The position numbers and the translations under genes were made by a program. The notes below the pieces were generated by a model. It was given only the letters and a program-made list of their open reading frames with translations, was not told the origin of the DNA and did no database searches. This document shows, in pieces, positions 1-8,510 of a stretch of DNA of 64,000 nucleotides (within the stretch, counting starts at the first letter, position 1; each line of letters starts with the position of its first letter). The stretch is from CAYSCW01 sp964429795 (GTDB lineage: Bacteria; Acidobacteriota; Aminicenantia; Aminicenantales; Aminicenantaceae), in contig CAYSCW010000013.1 of NCBI GenBank assembly GCA_964429795.1, positions 12,734 to 76,733 on the forward strand, written 5' to 3'.

Positions 1-192
1 GATACTGTAGCCAATCCAGAATCCAGCCTTCAGCTTTTGCTTTGTGGCTTCCTGCATGGCCCAGTCCCACCGCTCGCTCAGGTTGGCGCTGGGATCTTGG
101 TGATGGAAAACCTGAGAGAAAATCGATGAGGGAAACGCAGCGGCCAAAAGGACTAGAAAAGTGGTTAATGCAAGCTTTCTCAAACAGCTCAT
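1..192 (-). CDS. Exported protein, N-terminal part only (runs off window)
   Basis: The first 64 codons are present and the gene continues beyond base 1. The start ATG is at 192-190, preceded by a strong GGGAGGA ribosome-binding site. The N-terminus has a basic start, a hydrophobic stretch (about residues 7-26) and a plausible signal-peptidase site near SIFSQ, so the product is probably periplasmic. The visible mature part (SERWDWAMQEATKQ) matches no family I recognise. It lies 24 bp downstream of the HEAT-repeat gene and is probably the fourth gene of the ECF sigma factor operon, so it may be part of that envelope response. Confidence 0.65.
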   Translation of the reverse strand, partial: MSCLRKLALTTFLVLLAAAFPSSIFSQVFHHQDPSANLSERWDWAMQEATKQKLKAGFWIGYSI

Positions 193-216
193 GGCTTCCT
201 CCCTATCGTGTTCCTG

Positions 217-1606
217 CTAATCCTTTTTCTTGACGATTCTCAGCAGTGCAGCACGTGCTTTGGGTGTGCCGATTTCTTCGAGTGCGTTGACAGCTTCCAG
301 ACGAACTTTCTTGTCTTTATCTTCCAAGGCCAATTTTTCAAGAATAGGGACCGCCTCGTCGCTATCTGTCTCGCCCAGAGCCCGGACGATTACCCTTCTC
401 ATATCCAGGTCTTTTTCTTCATTCAGCATCTGTGCGAAGAGGCTGACGGATGCTTTCTCCTCCATATCTTCAATGGCATAAACCACGGCCTTCTGGAGCT
501 CAAGATGGTCGATTGTAGCCAAGATCTCCTTCAGCGCCATAAGAGCTGCTCCGGTTTCAATGTCACCTAGAGTGTAGATGGCCTGCTTGCGCATATCGAG
601 ACTCGAGTCTTTCATGGCCACCTTCCTTCAATATAGGGATGGTCTCTGGGTCATTGACATCTTCTAACGCAAAGAGGGCGGCTTTCCGCACTTCCAGTGT
701 CTTGGCCTCATTCATGATCTTCTTCAGGGCAGGAATGACCTGCTCAGCTTTTTTATCCTCGAGGGCGTACACAGCGGCTTTGGCCAGGTTGGCATCGGCT
801 TCATTGATGGCAATATCGATGAGAACAGGGACGGCTCTTTCGTCTTCCAAATCTTCCAGTTCATAGATGGCGACTTTTCTCATTTTGGGATCAGGGTCTG
901 ATCGGGCAATTTTTATGAAGATATCTATAACTCCTTCACCTTCCATATCTGTTAAAGCTTCAAGAGCTTTGCGGCGGAGGTTAGGCTCAGGATCATTGAG
1001 TGCGATATCCTTTACCTTGGCAAACGCTTCAGGTTGTTCGAAGTCCTCAAGGATGTAGATGATTTTGGTGCGGAATTTGGTGTCTATGTTGCTGTCGTAA
1101 AGGCTTATGAGCGCCTCAAGTGCTTCTTTATCGCCCATGTCTTCTAGTGCATAAAGAGCCGCTATTTTAATCTCCAGCTCCTCGTCGGTCTCCATGGATT
1201 TGACGATGGCTTCGTACTTGGGTTTGCCTTCTTTAGCCAGTCGATAGGCGACTCTCACCATGTTGGACTTCGCATCATCCGCCCATTTACTCTTGGGAAA
1301 GGCCTTGATGAATTTATCGTAACAGTCGAAGACTTCTTCAAGGGCATAATCCAGTTTCTCCCGCGCGTAGCACCGCCAGAACCGGGCATCATCAATCCAG
1401 GCGCTGCTGCGATATTTTTGAGCGAAACTTTCCAACGCCTTGTAGGCATTCTCCCATTTTTCCTCGAGTATGAGGCTGTAAGCCTGCTTGTAAGCCTTTG
1501 CATCTTCATCCTGCATGCTGCTGGCATTCAGAGCAGGAGAAAAGACGGATAAGGAAAAGAGAAAAACGGCGGCGACCCATATCGTTGTTGAGATTTTTGT
1601 CTTCAT
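217..1606 (-). pseudogene. Exported TPR/HEAT-repeat protein, one frameshift
   Basis: The start at 1606 gives a signal peptide (about residues 1-29), then a BamD/TPR-like helical region (about 35-110; KWENAYKALESFAQKY, then KFIKAFPKSKWADDAKSN), then tandem HEAT repeats of about 31 residues with the recurring pattern VR/K-AxxALEDxxD. The repeats are probably a periplasmic protein-protein interaction scaffold. The reading frame breaks near 621-622. The first frame ends soon after IPILKEGGHERLE, while the next frame reads VAMKDSSLDMRKQAIYTL. Removing one G gives IPILKEVAMKDSSLD, which fits the repeat register exactly, and HEAT repeats then continue to the stop at 217. It follows the anti-sigma gene by 14 bp. 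The frameshift may be real or an assembly error. Confidence 0.8.
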
Positions 1607-1620
1607 TTCATTCTCCTTCC

Positions 1621-2469
1621 TCAGGAAGTCTGAGGTTTATGTGATGGTTGATCGGGGGACATCGATCTTTTGCCTTTCCTTATGGAACGGCGAAGGTCGG
1701 TGAGGTTGATTTCCATCAGAATCCCCCGACTGTTGACACCTTCTTTAACAATCTCGATGGCTTCGAAATCGTTCTCGGCTTCGATGTTGGCAATCTGGAG
1801 GAGGATTACCTTAAGACCGGCGATGAGATGTTCGAGACGCTCCTGATCTGATTGGGCAAGTTCTCTCTTGAGAAAGCCCGCCTCCTGCACAAGCTCTCTT
1901 GAAACTCTCCGTTGATAAGGGAGGTCTAAAGCGTATGGGTCTTCTGTCGCGGGATCGAAATTGACCAGAGCGAGGAGGATAAGCTTGGAGCGCTCGATAT
2001 AGTCCTGGGTGCGAAGGACAAGCTCCGCTTGGGGTTGTTGTTGAGTGATGAGTCCGGGGGACTGGGATACCTGTTTAATTTCTGAAACGGAAGGAGAGAA
2101 TATCATCCTCCCGATAAAGACACCCGCGACAATGAGAACAAGGGCGGCTGCAGCCTGATAGGTCCATTTTGGAGCGAGGCTGAATGGACGTAACAGCTTT
2201 ATTCGCCATGGTTCGCGCTCGTCTTGTGAGGCTTCCTCCTTTTCAATCCTTTGATCCAGTCTTTTTTCGTAGGAATCCCAAAATTTCTTTGTGGGTTCTG
2301 GCCGGACTCTTCTGCTCATAAAATTGAGAGTGGACTTTATTTCTTCGAATTCGGATCGGCAATTCTCACAGACCAGGAGATGGTCTTTAAAGAACTGCTT
2401 CTGCTTGGTATCTAATTCTTCATAAAAAGCTTGAAGGAAAAGCGGTTTGCATTTTTTACAATCACTCAT
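1621..2469 (-). CDS. Zinc-finger anti-sigma factor
   Basis: This is a membrane-anchored anti-sigma factor that should bind the ECF sigma factor encoded just upstream. Near the N-terminus is the ZAS signature H-x3-C-x2-C (DHLLVCENC), preceded by CKKC. A single transmembrane segment follows in mid-protein (AAAALVLIVAGVFIGRMIF). The C-terminal half is charged and helical and would be periplasmic. I start it at ATG 2469 (MSDCKKCKPLF). That start overlaps the sigma gene's stop by 8 bp, which implies translational coupling; a longer upstream reading would only duplicate sigma coding sequence. Confidence 0.85.
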   Translation of the reverse strand: MSDCKKCKPLFLQAFYEELDTKQKQFFKDHLLVCENCRSEFEEIKSTLNFMSRRVRPEPTKKFWDSYEKRLDQRIEKEEASQDEREPWRIKLLRPFSLAPKWTYQAAAALVLIVAGVFIGRMIFSPSVSEIKQVSQSPGLITQQQPQAELVLRTQDYIERSKLILLALVNFDPATEDPYALDLPYQRRVSRELVQEAGFLKRELAQSDQERLEHLIAGLKVILLQIANIEAENDFEAIEIVKEGVNSRGILMEINLTDLRRSIRKGKRSMSPDQPSHKPQTS

Positions 2470-3061
2470 CGGTAGCCTCCAGATTGGGATCATTCCCATA
2501 TGATGAAAGCTCTTTGCGGTGCTTTCTGATAGCTCTGAAGAGAAGGCTCTTGACCGTGCCGATAGTGATGCCCAGGACTTCGGCGATTTCGTTAAGTTTG
2601 AGGTCATTGTAATGGCGCATCACGAATATTGTTCTTTCCTTGGGGGATATTTTCTTAAGAGCCTGGGTTATATGGTTCTGAATTTGGGAGGATTCTGTGC
2701 TGCGCAGAGGATCAAAAGCATGAACTCCGCTCGCCGCAAGACTTTCCTGGATGTTCAGTCGGTCGAATTCGCCGATTTGTTTTGTCTGCCTGGAGGATTT
2801 TTTGCGAAGTGAGTCGATGCTGGCGTTGACAGTAATCTGGTAGAGCCAGGAGCTCATCTTCGCATCCCGGCGGAAAGTTTTCAGAGAACGGTACATTTTT
2901 ATGAATACCTCCTGAGAGATGTCTTCAGCTTCATGATGGTCTCCTGTGATATCGTAAGCGAGGTAATAGATTTTCTTCTTATGCCGGCCCACCAGCTCAT
3001 GAAAGGCCGTATGGTCTCCCTTACAGAAACGGTCAATAAGAATTTGTTCATTTTCTGCCAT
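2462..3061 (-). CDS. ECF-type RNA polymerase sigma factor (RpoE-like)
   Basis: The 199-residue length is normal for an extracytoplasmic-function sigma factor. Region 2 is clear: DRFCKGDHTAFHELVGRHKK, then DHHEAEDISQEVFIKMYRSL, then MSSWLYQITVNASIDSLRKK. Region 4 is also clear (LKKISPKERTIFVMRHYNDL, then EIAEVLGITIGTVKSLLFRA, the -35-binding helix-turn-helix). It is the first gene of an operon with its anti-sigma factor and two exported proteins. Fifteen bases upstream of the start lies an ECF-type promoter that probably makes the operon self-activating. Confidence 0.92.
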   Translation of the reverse strand: MAENEQILIDRFCKGDHTAFHELVGRHKKKIYYLAYDITGDHHEAEDISQEVFIKMYRSLKTFRRDAKMSSWLYQITVNASIDSLRKKSSRQTKQIGEFDRLNIQESLAASGVHAFDPLRSTESSQIQNHITQALKKISPKERTIFVMRHYNDLKLNEIAEVLGITIGTVKSLLFRAIRKHRKELSSYGNDPNLEATDE

Positions 3062-3076
3062 CTCTTATTACCCCTA

Positions 3077-3107
3077 TTAGACGAGCTTCCCTCTGGAATG
3101 GTTTACA
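3077..3107 (-). promoter_or_regulatory. Probable ECF (autoregulatory) promoter
   Basis: On the minus strand TGTAAACC (3107-3100) is followed after exactly 16 bp by CGTCTAA (3083-3077). This matches the AAC / CGTCTAA architecture of many ECF-sigma promoters. It sits directly before the sigma factor's start at 3061. The leader would be only about 9-10 nt, which is short but includes GGGG. Confidence 0.6.
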
Positions 3108-3231
3108 AAAAAAATACTTATTTCTATGGCCTTTTATCCCTCAAAAAAATCCCTGAATCGAAACAGGAGGATCTGAACATTGCACTTATTATATCTTGTC
3201 CAGGTCCTTCTTGTATTTCCGGTTCTTTTTT

Positions 3232-3579
3232 TTAAATATGGACAGATTTTGCCTTAAATACCACAGATGTAAAAAACTCGATGGCAAATCCCCAGACAAG
3301 CCCCATCAACGAGTAGGCGAGGAATCCTCCCTCATCCAAGATTAAGGGAAAGGCAGGTAAGCCTACGATCAATCCAAAAAGGATTCCATGCAAGGCCCAG
3401 TGAAGACGAAGAGCCGATATCCCGATGACAAATCCCAGCAGCCCCCTATGGAGCAAGACCATGACAATTTCTACTGTGTTCATTTCCGCTTTTAGCCCGT
3501 ATTTTCCTCCAAGAAAGCATAAAAAACCTGCAAAGAATCCAAAAAGGGTGGCGATAAGGACCCTTTTTTTACTGATCAT
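3232..3579 (-). CDS. Small integral membrane protein of unknown function
   Basis: This 115-residue protein has about four hydrophobic segments with glycine-rich helices: ATLFGFFAGFLCFLGG, GLLGFVIGISAL, ALHGILFGLIVGLPAFPLIL, and YSLMGLVWGFAIEFF. The start ATG at 3579 has an excellent AGAGGGAGGGG ribosome-binding site. I do not recognise a family. It stands between the sigma operon and the ASP-box gene, separated from the latter by about 165 bp, and probably has its own promoter. Confidence 0.6.
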   Translation of the reverse strand: MISKKRVLIATLFGFFAGFLCFLGGKYGLKAEMNTVEIVMVLLHRGLLGFVIGISALRLHWALHGILFGLIVGLPAFPLILDEGGFLAYSLMGLVWGFAIEFFTSVVFKAKSVHI

Positions 3580-3744
3580 TGTCCCCTCCCTCTCCTCAAC
3601 ATTTTCATTCAGCTTAAATGGAGACAGCCATTAAGTCAAAGAGAAAAATTTCTCCCTCAAATGGGAAGGTTTATAATCAACGTGGCAAACAGAGTCCAGA
3701 GGAGAATATGATTTAAAACTTGCGAAGGAGAACAAATTCCGATT

Positions 3745-6519
3745 TCAGGGATGATAACGTATTATCTGGGGGAAGGGGCCAATAGACCAGCCCTGTGTTT
3801 TCGTGATGCACACTTTCTGGGTGAGTTTCTTGTCGCCAACTTCCAGGGTAACGACATACTCTCCGGGCGGCACCCATTGAGCCAACACATCCCTCATCCA
3901 CCACCTGCGAGCGGCTCTTTCCTTTCCAGCCATTGGCGGACGCATATCCCAGACCACGGTGTTAATGCCGGAAGAGGTCTTTCCTTCAAACCTGGCGATT
4001 TCTTTTCCATAAGGGTCGGTAATGGTGATATTGGCTTTATCGTTCCGTTGGCTTTTCAAGTAATAGCGGATCACGATCCCGTTCGGCTCGTTGGGAGTCA
4101 GGATGTGTCGGTCGCCAAATAAATAATCATTCGCGCCGAATGCCCAGGTGACCCTCTGGACTCTCGGCTTGATCCCGAAAAGATAGACATCCTCGGCCAG
4201 CACCGTATCGTTCATCTCCTGGAGGGGCGCGATATTGGTTACAAAAAGACCTCGGCCGTAGGATCCGAGGATCAGATCGTTTTCTCTGGGATGGACAAGC
4301 ATATCGTGCACAGGGACATTGGGAATGTTGTTGTTCATCTTCACCCAATCCTTCCCGCCATTGATCGAGACGAAAATGCCCGTGTCGTTGCCCACGAAAA
4401 GAAGATTGGGATTCTTCTGATCTTCATAAATGACGTTAACCGGCTCGTTCGGGAGGTTTCCGGCGAGTGAAGTCCAGGTCTCTCCAAAATTTTCCGTCTT
4501 GTAAATGAAGGGACGCAAATCGTCCAATTTATATCCGTTTTTGGCCACGTAGGCCGTTCCTTCTTTATAATATGAGGCGCGAACCCGGCTCACGTAGCAA
4601 TCTTCCCGGCCTCCCGCAGCGGTGATTTTTGGCGTCAGGTCCGCCCATGTCGCGCCGTTATCTTTTGTGAGCTGAACCTTCCCATCACTCATCCCTACCC
4701 AGATAACTCCTGGAGTTATCGGGGATTCCGAGATCGAGGAGATCGCGAACCACGGAATGCCGCCCGGAATACCGCCTTCCGAGAGGGGTAAGATCTTCGA
4801 TGTATCGTTCTTGCTTAGGTCCGGGCTGATTTCTTGCCAGTGGTCGCCGCGGTCGAGCGACCTGAGGAGAACCTGTCCTCCGGTATAAATGATATTGCTG
4901 TTGTGCGGAGAGATGTGAAGGGGAGTGCACCAGATGAAACGGTAGGGTGGCTTGCCCTTTTCCCTCACGGGCATGATCATCGTCCGGTATCCGAGCTTCT
5001 GGTCTACCCGGAAATGTCCTCCGTATTGCATCGTCGTGTACAGCCAGCGGCTGTCGTTCTGGTCGACCTGGGTAAACATGCCGTCGCCGCTGCCCACCGC
5101 CGTCCAGTCGAGCAGTGTGATCTCGCCTGCGGCGCTGTTCGACGGTCCTTTCCACATCTCGTGGTCCTGAAGGCCGGCGTAGATATTGTAGGGATCCTCC
5201 ATATCGACGCCGATAGCATAGATCTCTCCGAGCGGCAGATTGTAATGATGGTCGCAGGTCTTTCCTCCGTCATAAGAAATGAAAACGCCGCCGTCGCTTC
5301 CGAGGATCATCCGGTCGGAATTCTGGGGATCAATCCACAGGGTCCGGACGTCGCCGAACATCCTGGCGAAAAGCCTTGTGGGAGGCCAATTGAGGTCGTT
5401 CCAGGTTTTGCCGCCGTCCGTTGAGTTCACCAAAGAGTCGCTTGTTACAAATATCTTTTTATCGTCGTTGGGATCAATTCTGATCTGACTGAAATAGTAA
5501 GGACCTTTGGGGCTGATATTGTCTTCTGCGGAATTCATTTTTAACCACGTTTTTCCGCCGTTTTCGGTTCGGTAGACTTCTCCGCCGATCATCCTTTCCC
5601 GCGGCTCACGCCCCCAGTTTTTATCCTGCTCGATTTCCTTTTTTGTCGCAGCACGCTTGTTGGCGTTTTCCACCACAGCATAGACTATCTCCGGATTTTT
5701 GAGATAGATGTCGAGTCCGATCCTACCGATTCTACCGCTGGGAAGTCCATCGCGGAGCCTTGTCCATGTCTTTCCGCTGTCAACGGTTTTATAGATACCG
5801 CTTTCCAGACCGCCGTTGACGTACATCCAGGGCAGCCTTTGTTTATCGTATGTGGCGGCATAGAGAATGTTCGGATTCTGGGGGTTCATGACCAGATCAA
5901 TGACTCCGACCTTTTCATTGACGTAGAAGACTTTTTCCCAGGTTTGGCCTCCGTCCGCGGTCTTAAAGACCCCTCTCTCCTGGTTTTCCGAATAGAGATG
6001 GCCCATCACCGCAACATAGACGATATCTGGATTCTTGGGATGGATGAGGATTCTCGGAATATGATGCGAATCCTTGAGTCCCATATTCCTCCATGTCTTT
6101 CCGCCGTCAGTGGATTTATACACGCCGTCTCCGGCGTACGAGCTGCGGGAACAGAATGCGTCTCCTGTCCCGACCCAGACGATCTCGGGATTCGAAGGAG
6201 CCAGGGTGACGTCTCCGATCGTTAGCTTACTCTGGCTGTCAAATACAGGCTCGAAAGTTGTCCCGTTATTGGTCGTTTTCCAGAGGCCGCCGGTCCAGGT
6301 GGCCACATAAAACGTGTAGAGATGGTCCTTGGCTGGAAAGTCCGGAACAGCAATATCCGAAGTTCTTGCCCCGACCCTGAAGGGGCCGACATTCCTGAAA
6401 GTTAAAGCCTTCACCAAATCTTCATTGAAAAGATTTTGACTTTGGGCGTGAACCCCGACGACTGAGATCAGGCAAACGAAAACAACCAGGTTTTCAAAAA
6501 AAGCTCTTTTCAGTCTCAT
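3745..6519 (-). CDS. Exported ASP-box / sortilin-like (BNR-repeat) protein
   Basis: The 924-residue product has a signal peptide ending near VHAQSQ. It then carries at least ten ASP-box/BNR motifs of the form S/T-x-D/N-G-G-x-T-W (for example STDGGKTWRNM, TADGGQTWEKV, TENGGKTWLKM, TKDNGATWADL, SINGGKDWVKM), typical of the 10-bladed propeller of VPS10/sortilin-like bacterial proteins. These are often annotated as glycosyl hydrolases, but no catalytic residues can be assigned here. The last 150 residues form a separate beta-rich domain (ITDPYGKEIARFEGKTSSG, then PGEYVVTLEVGDKKL). The start ATG at 6519 has a GAGGAGGAGA ribosome-binding site. It is transcribed alone. A fossil of a second copy lies directly upstream. 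Location: periplasm or secreted. Confidence 0.85.
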   Translation of the reverse strand: MRLKRAFFENLVVFVCLISVVGVHAQSQNLFNEDLVKALTFRNVGPFRVGARTSDIAVPDFPAKDHLYTFYVATWTGGLWKTTNNGTTFEPVFDSQSKLTIGDVTLAPSNPEIVWVGTGDAFCSRSSYAGDGVYKSTDGGKTWRNMGLKDSHHIPRILIHPKNPDIVYVAVMGHLYSENQERGVFKTADGGQTWEKVFYVNEKVGVIDLVMNPQNPNILYAATYDKQRLPWMYVNGGLESGIYKTVDSGKTWTRLRDGLPSGRIGRIGLDIYLKNPEIVYAVVENANKRAATKKEIEQDKNWGREPRERMIGGEVYRTENGGKTWLKMNSAEDNISPKGPYYFSQIRIDPNDDKKIFVTSDSLVNSTDGGKTWNDLNWPPTRLFARMFGDVRTLWIDPQNSDRMILGSDGGVFISYDGGKTCDHHYNLPLGEIYAIGVDMEDPYNIYAGLQDHEMWKGPSNSAAGEITLLDWTAVGSGDGMFTQVDQNDSRWLYTTMQYGGHFRVDQKLGYRTMIMPVREKGKPPYRFIWCTPLHISPHNSNIIYTGGQVLLRSLDRGDHWQEISPDLSKNDTSKILPLSEGGIPGGIPWFAISSISESPITPGVIWVGMSDGKVQLTKDNGATWADLTPKITAAGGREDCYVSRVRASYYKEGTAYVAKNGYKLDDLRPFIYKTENFGETWTSLAGNLPNEPVNVIYEDQKNPNLLFVGNDTGIFVSINGGKDWVKMNNNIPNVPVHDMLVHPRENDLILGSYGRGLFVTNIAPLQEMNDTVLAEDVYLFGIKPRVQRVTWAFGANDYLFGDRHILTPNEPNGIVIRYYLKSQRNDKANITITDPYGKEIARFEGKTSSGINTVVWDMRPPMAGKERAARRWWMRDVLAQWVPPGEYVVTLEVGDKKLTQKVCITKTQGWSIGPFPQIIRYHP

Positions 6520-6585
6520 GTCTCCTCCTCATTATCGTAAAACAATAACACACAACTTATTTGAATTTCGGTGATTGGTCGTGTG

Positions 6586-6703
6586 TCAGCGTATTATTTG
6601 AGTTACGGGACCTATGGACCAGCCTGTTCTTTTAGTGTTCCGTGCATTCTGGGATAGCTTTTTGCCCCCGACATCGAGAAAAATGAGATGCTCCCCGGAA
6701 GTA
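6586..6703 (-). pseudogene. Fossil 3' end of a second ASP-box protein gene
   Basis: Read on the minus strand this stretch encodes SGEHLIFLDVGGKKLSQ, then GWSIGPVTQIIR and a TGA stop. It aligns without gaps to the C-terminus of the 924-residue neighbour (PGEYVVTLEVGDKKLTQ, then GWSIGPFPQIIR). No further upstream homology is visible, so only the tail of a paralogue survives. It marks an old tandem duplication followed by deletion. Confidence 0.75.
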
Positions 6704-7317
6704 ATACATTCGGCCTACTCAAATAATGTCCTCCTTCAAAGAGAATTTCATTTTGGTTCGAAAACTTAATTTTACAGATATTTAATATAGTATATTTCAG
6801 TTATTATTTGTCAAATCATAGATAGGCTTGCCCTCTCTAAGTCTTTAAGCCTGGGGAGAGTCAGGTATATACTTCTTCCCCAATTCTCTCTTAGCTTATT
6901 CATTTTAGAGATGAAATAGTACTTCTAAGAAGTTTTTTTATGCTAAAAAAGAGATTAATTCTACTTGATTCAATTAATTAGCGAAGCCCGACCACATTTT
7001 TTTATTATTATTACATTTTTTTATTTTTTAACCACATTTTTTTATTTTTTATCCATGGCCGGCCCCGTCTTCGACATCAGAACTATTGGAGTCGATAAAA
7101 ATTAAAATAGTGATATTACACCATCTGCTTTTTTTCATGAAGATTCTTTGTTTTCTTATTCAAAATCCCGTTCTTTCTTTGCATCGGACTTGCTGAGAAC
7201 GAGAATTTCTTTCCTCTGATGAGGGATGCATATGTTCTTAAATTCATCCCATCAGAACTGCTTCCAGAATGCTATTCTCCGTACTTTTTGACGGAGTTTT
7301 TGGATAGAGTTTTTGAC
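6704..7317. other. Gene-poor AT-rich intergenic region
   Basis: No gene is supported between the fossil and the rpsU promoter. The stretch is AT-rich and carries the T-rich tandem repeat at 6991-7050. Just before that repeat it has the words TTAATTAGCGAAGCCCGACC, reminiscent of the repeat that follows the permease genes near 55.6 and 61.9 kb. No further structure is evident. Confidence 0.5.
6991..7050. repeat. T-rich short tandem repeat
   Basis: Three imperfect units of the type ACCACATTTTTTTATTTTTT (about 20 bp) lie head to tail. The middle unit lacks the first CC and the first unit has ATTATTATT in place of ATTTTTT. It is probably a slippage product. Confidence 0.7.
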
Positions 7318-7348
7318 TTGACAAGACAGGCGGGATCGGATATATAAT
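7318..7348 (+). promoter_or_regulatory. Sigma-70-type promoter of rpsU
   Basis: TTGACA (7318-7323) is followed by TATATA at 17 bp (7341-7346), overlapping TATAAT at 19 bp (7343-7348). It lies directly upstream of the ribosome-binding site of the S21 gene. Confidence 0.6.
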
Positions 7349-7379
7349 CTGATACTTAGCCAAAAGGAGGTGAGCTTTT

Positions 7380-7589
7380 TTGGCGTTTGTCATCGTTGAA
7401 GAAGGCGAATCTTTAGAAAGCGCTCTCAAGAGATTTAAAAGAAGAGTCCAGCAGGAAGCAATAATCAAGGAGATTAAAAAACATTCCGTCTATTACAAAC
7501 CAGGCGAAAAACGCAGGATGAAGGAAGCCCAGGCTCGAAAGCGCATGCGCAGGCGAATCAAAAGAGAAAGAGACACAGAATATTATTGA
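7380..7589 (+). CDS. rpsU: 30S ribosomal protein S21
   Basis: The 69-residue basic protein has the S21 pattern throughout: FVIVEEGESLESALKRFKRR at the N-terminus, and the arginine/lysine-rich tail KRRMKEAQARKRMRRRIKRE. It binds the 30S subunit near the 3' end of 16S rRNA and aids translation initiation. The start is TTG at 7380, chosen because a near-perfect AAAGGAGGTGA Shine-Dalgarno lies 9 bp upstream. It has its own promoter and is followed 33 bp later by lipA in the same direction. Confidence 0.95.
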   Translation: MAFVIVEEGESLESALKRFKRRVQQEAIIKEIKKHSVYYKPGEKRRMKEAQARKRMRRRIKRERDTEYY

Positions 7590-7622
7590 TCATAACGAAA
7601 TAGCCACTATACAGGAAGATAG

Positions 7623-8507
7623 TTGCCCCATCCCGAAGTCCAGACAAAAAAGAAGCCCTCCTGGTTAAAGGTAAAGTTTCCTACCGACCAAAATTTCTTC
7701 CGGGTCTCCCATCTCATTAAAGAGAAAAATCTGCATACAATATGCCAGAGTGCAAAATGTCCCAATATCGGGGAATGCTGGTCCCAGAGAACAGCCACTT
7801 TTCTCATCCTCGGCAAAACCTGCACCCGCAACTGCGCTTTCTGTGCCGTGGACAAGGGAGTTCCCCTGCCCCTTTCTTCCAGTGAGCCACATCGAGTGGC
7901 CGAAGTTGTGGCCTCTATGGGCCTTCGCTATGCGATTGTGACTTCGGTCACCCGTGATGACTTGCCCGACGGCGGCGCCTCTGCCTTTGCAGAGACCATA
8001 GAGGCCGTAAAAAATAGAGTTCCCGGAGTGAAAGTGGAAGTATTGATTCCCGATTTTAAAGGAGATGATAAAGCCCTGAGAAAAGTGATCGATGCCAGGC
8101 CGGATATCCTCAATCATAATCTGGAAGTGCCAGAGGCTCTCTACCCTCGAATCAACAGGCCTAAAGACAATTACAGCCGCTCACTCAAAGTGCTGGAGCG
8201 GGCCGCTCAAATGGGCGCCATCACCAAATCCGGTCTGATGGTAGGGCTGGGGGAAAAGGAGGAAGATATCCTACAGACATTCATCGATTTGAGAGAAGCA
8301 GGCTGTGACCTTTTGACCGTCGGCCAATACCTTCAGCCTTCCCGGACACATGCTGCAGTCCACAGATACTACACTCCTCAGGAATTCCTCCGGCTGAAGC
8401 AGAAAGCATTGAATTCGGGTTTCAGGGCCGTGGAATCAGGCCCCCTGGTCAGAAGTTCTTATATGGCCCATAAGATGTATATGTCCATGAAAGGTAAGAC
8501 TCACTAG
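7623..8507 (+). CDS. lipA: Lipoyl synthase
   Basis: This radical-SAM enzyme inserts two sulfurs into octanoyl-bound carrier domains to make lipoyl cofactor. The N-terminal auxiliary cluster motif C-x4-C-x5-C is present (C41, C46, C52 in CQSAKCPNIGEC). So are the radical-SAM C-x3-C-x2-C (C67, C71, C74 in CTRNCAFC) and the C-terminal RSSY (about 277-280) whose serine ligates the auxiliary cluster. Length 294 is typical. The start is TTG at 7623 with AGGAAG upstream. No lipB is next to it. Cytoplasmic. Confidence 0.96.
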   Translation: MPHPEVQTKKKPSWLKVKFPTDQNFFRVSHLIKEKNLHTICQSAKCPNIGECWSQRTATFLILGKTCTRNCAFCAVDKGVPLPLSSSEPHRVAEVVASMGLRYAIVTSVTRDDLPDGGASAFAETIEAVKNRVPGVKVEVLIPDFKGDDKALRKVIDARPDILNHNLEVPEALYPRINRPKDNYSRSLKVLERAAQMGAITKSGLMVGLGEKEEDILQTFIDLREAGCDLLTVGQYLQPSRTHAAVHRYYTPQEFLRLKQKALNSGFRAVESGPLVRSSYMAHKMYMSMKGKTH

Positions 8508-8510
8508 AAA

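Noticed and set aside
4834..5424. 196-codon plus-strand frame inside the ASP-box gene
   Set aside because: It is a shadow of the 924-residue gene, whose repeats and signal peptide are clear on the other strand.
6925..6950. Hairpin ACTTCTAAGAAGT followed by T run
   Set aside because: The palindrome has only six pairs and no room for a loop, and no gene ends near it, so it is not a credible terminator.
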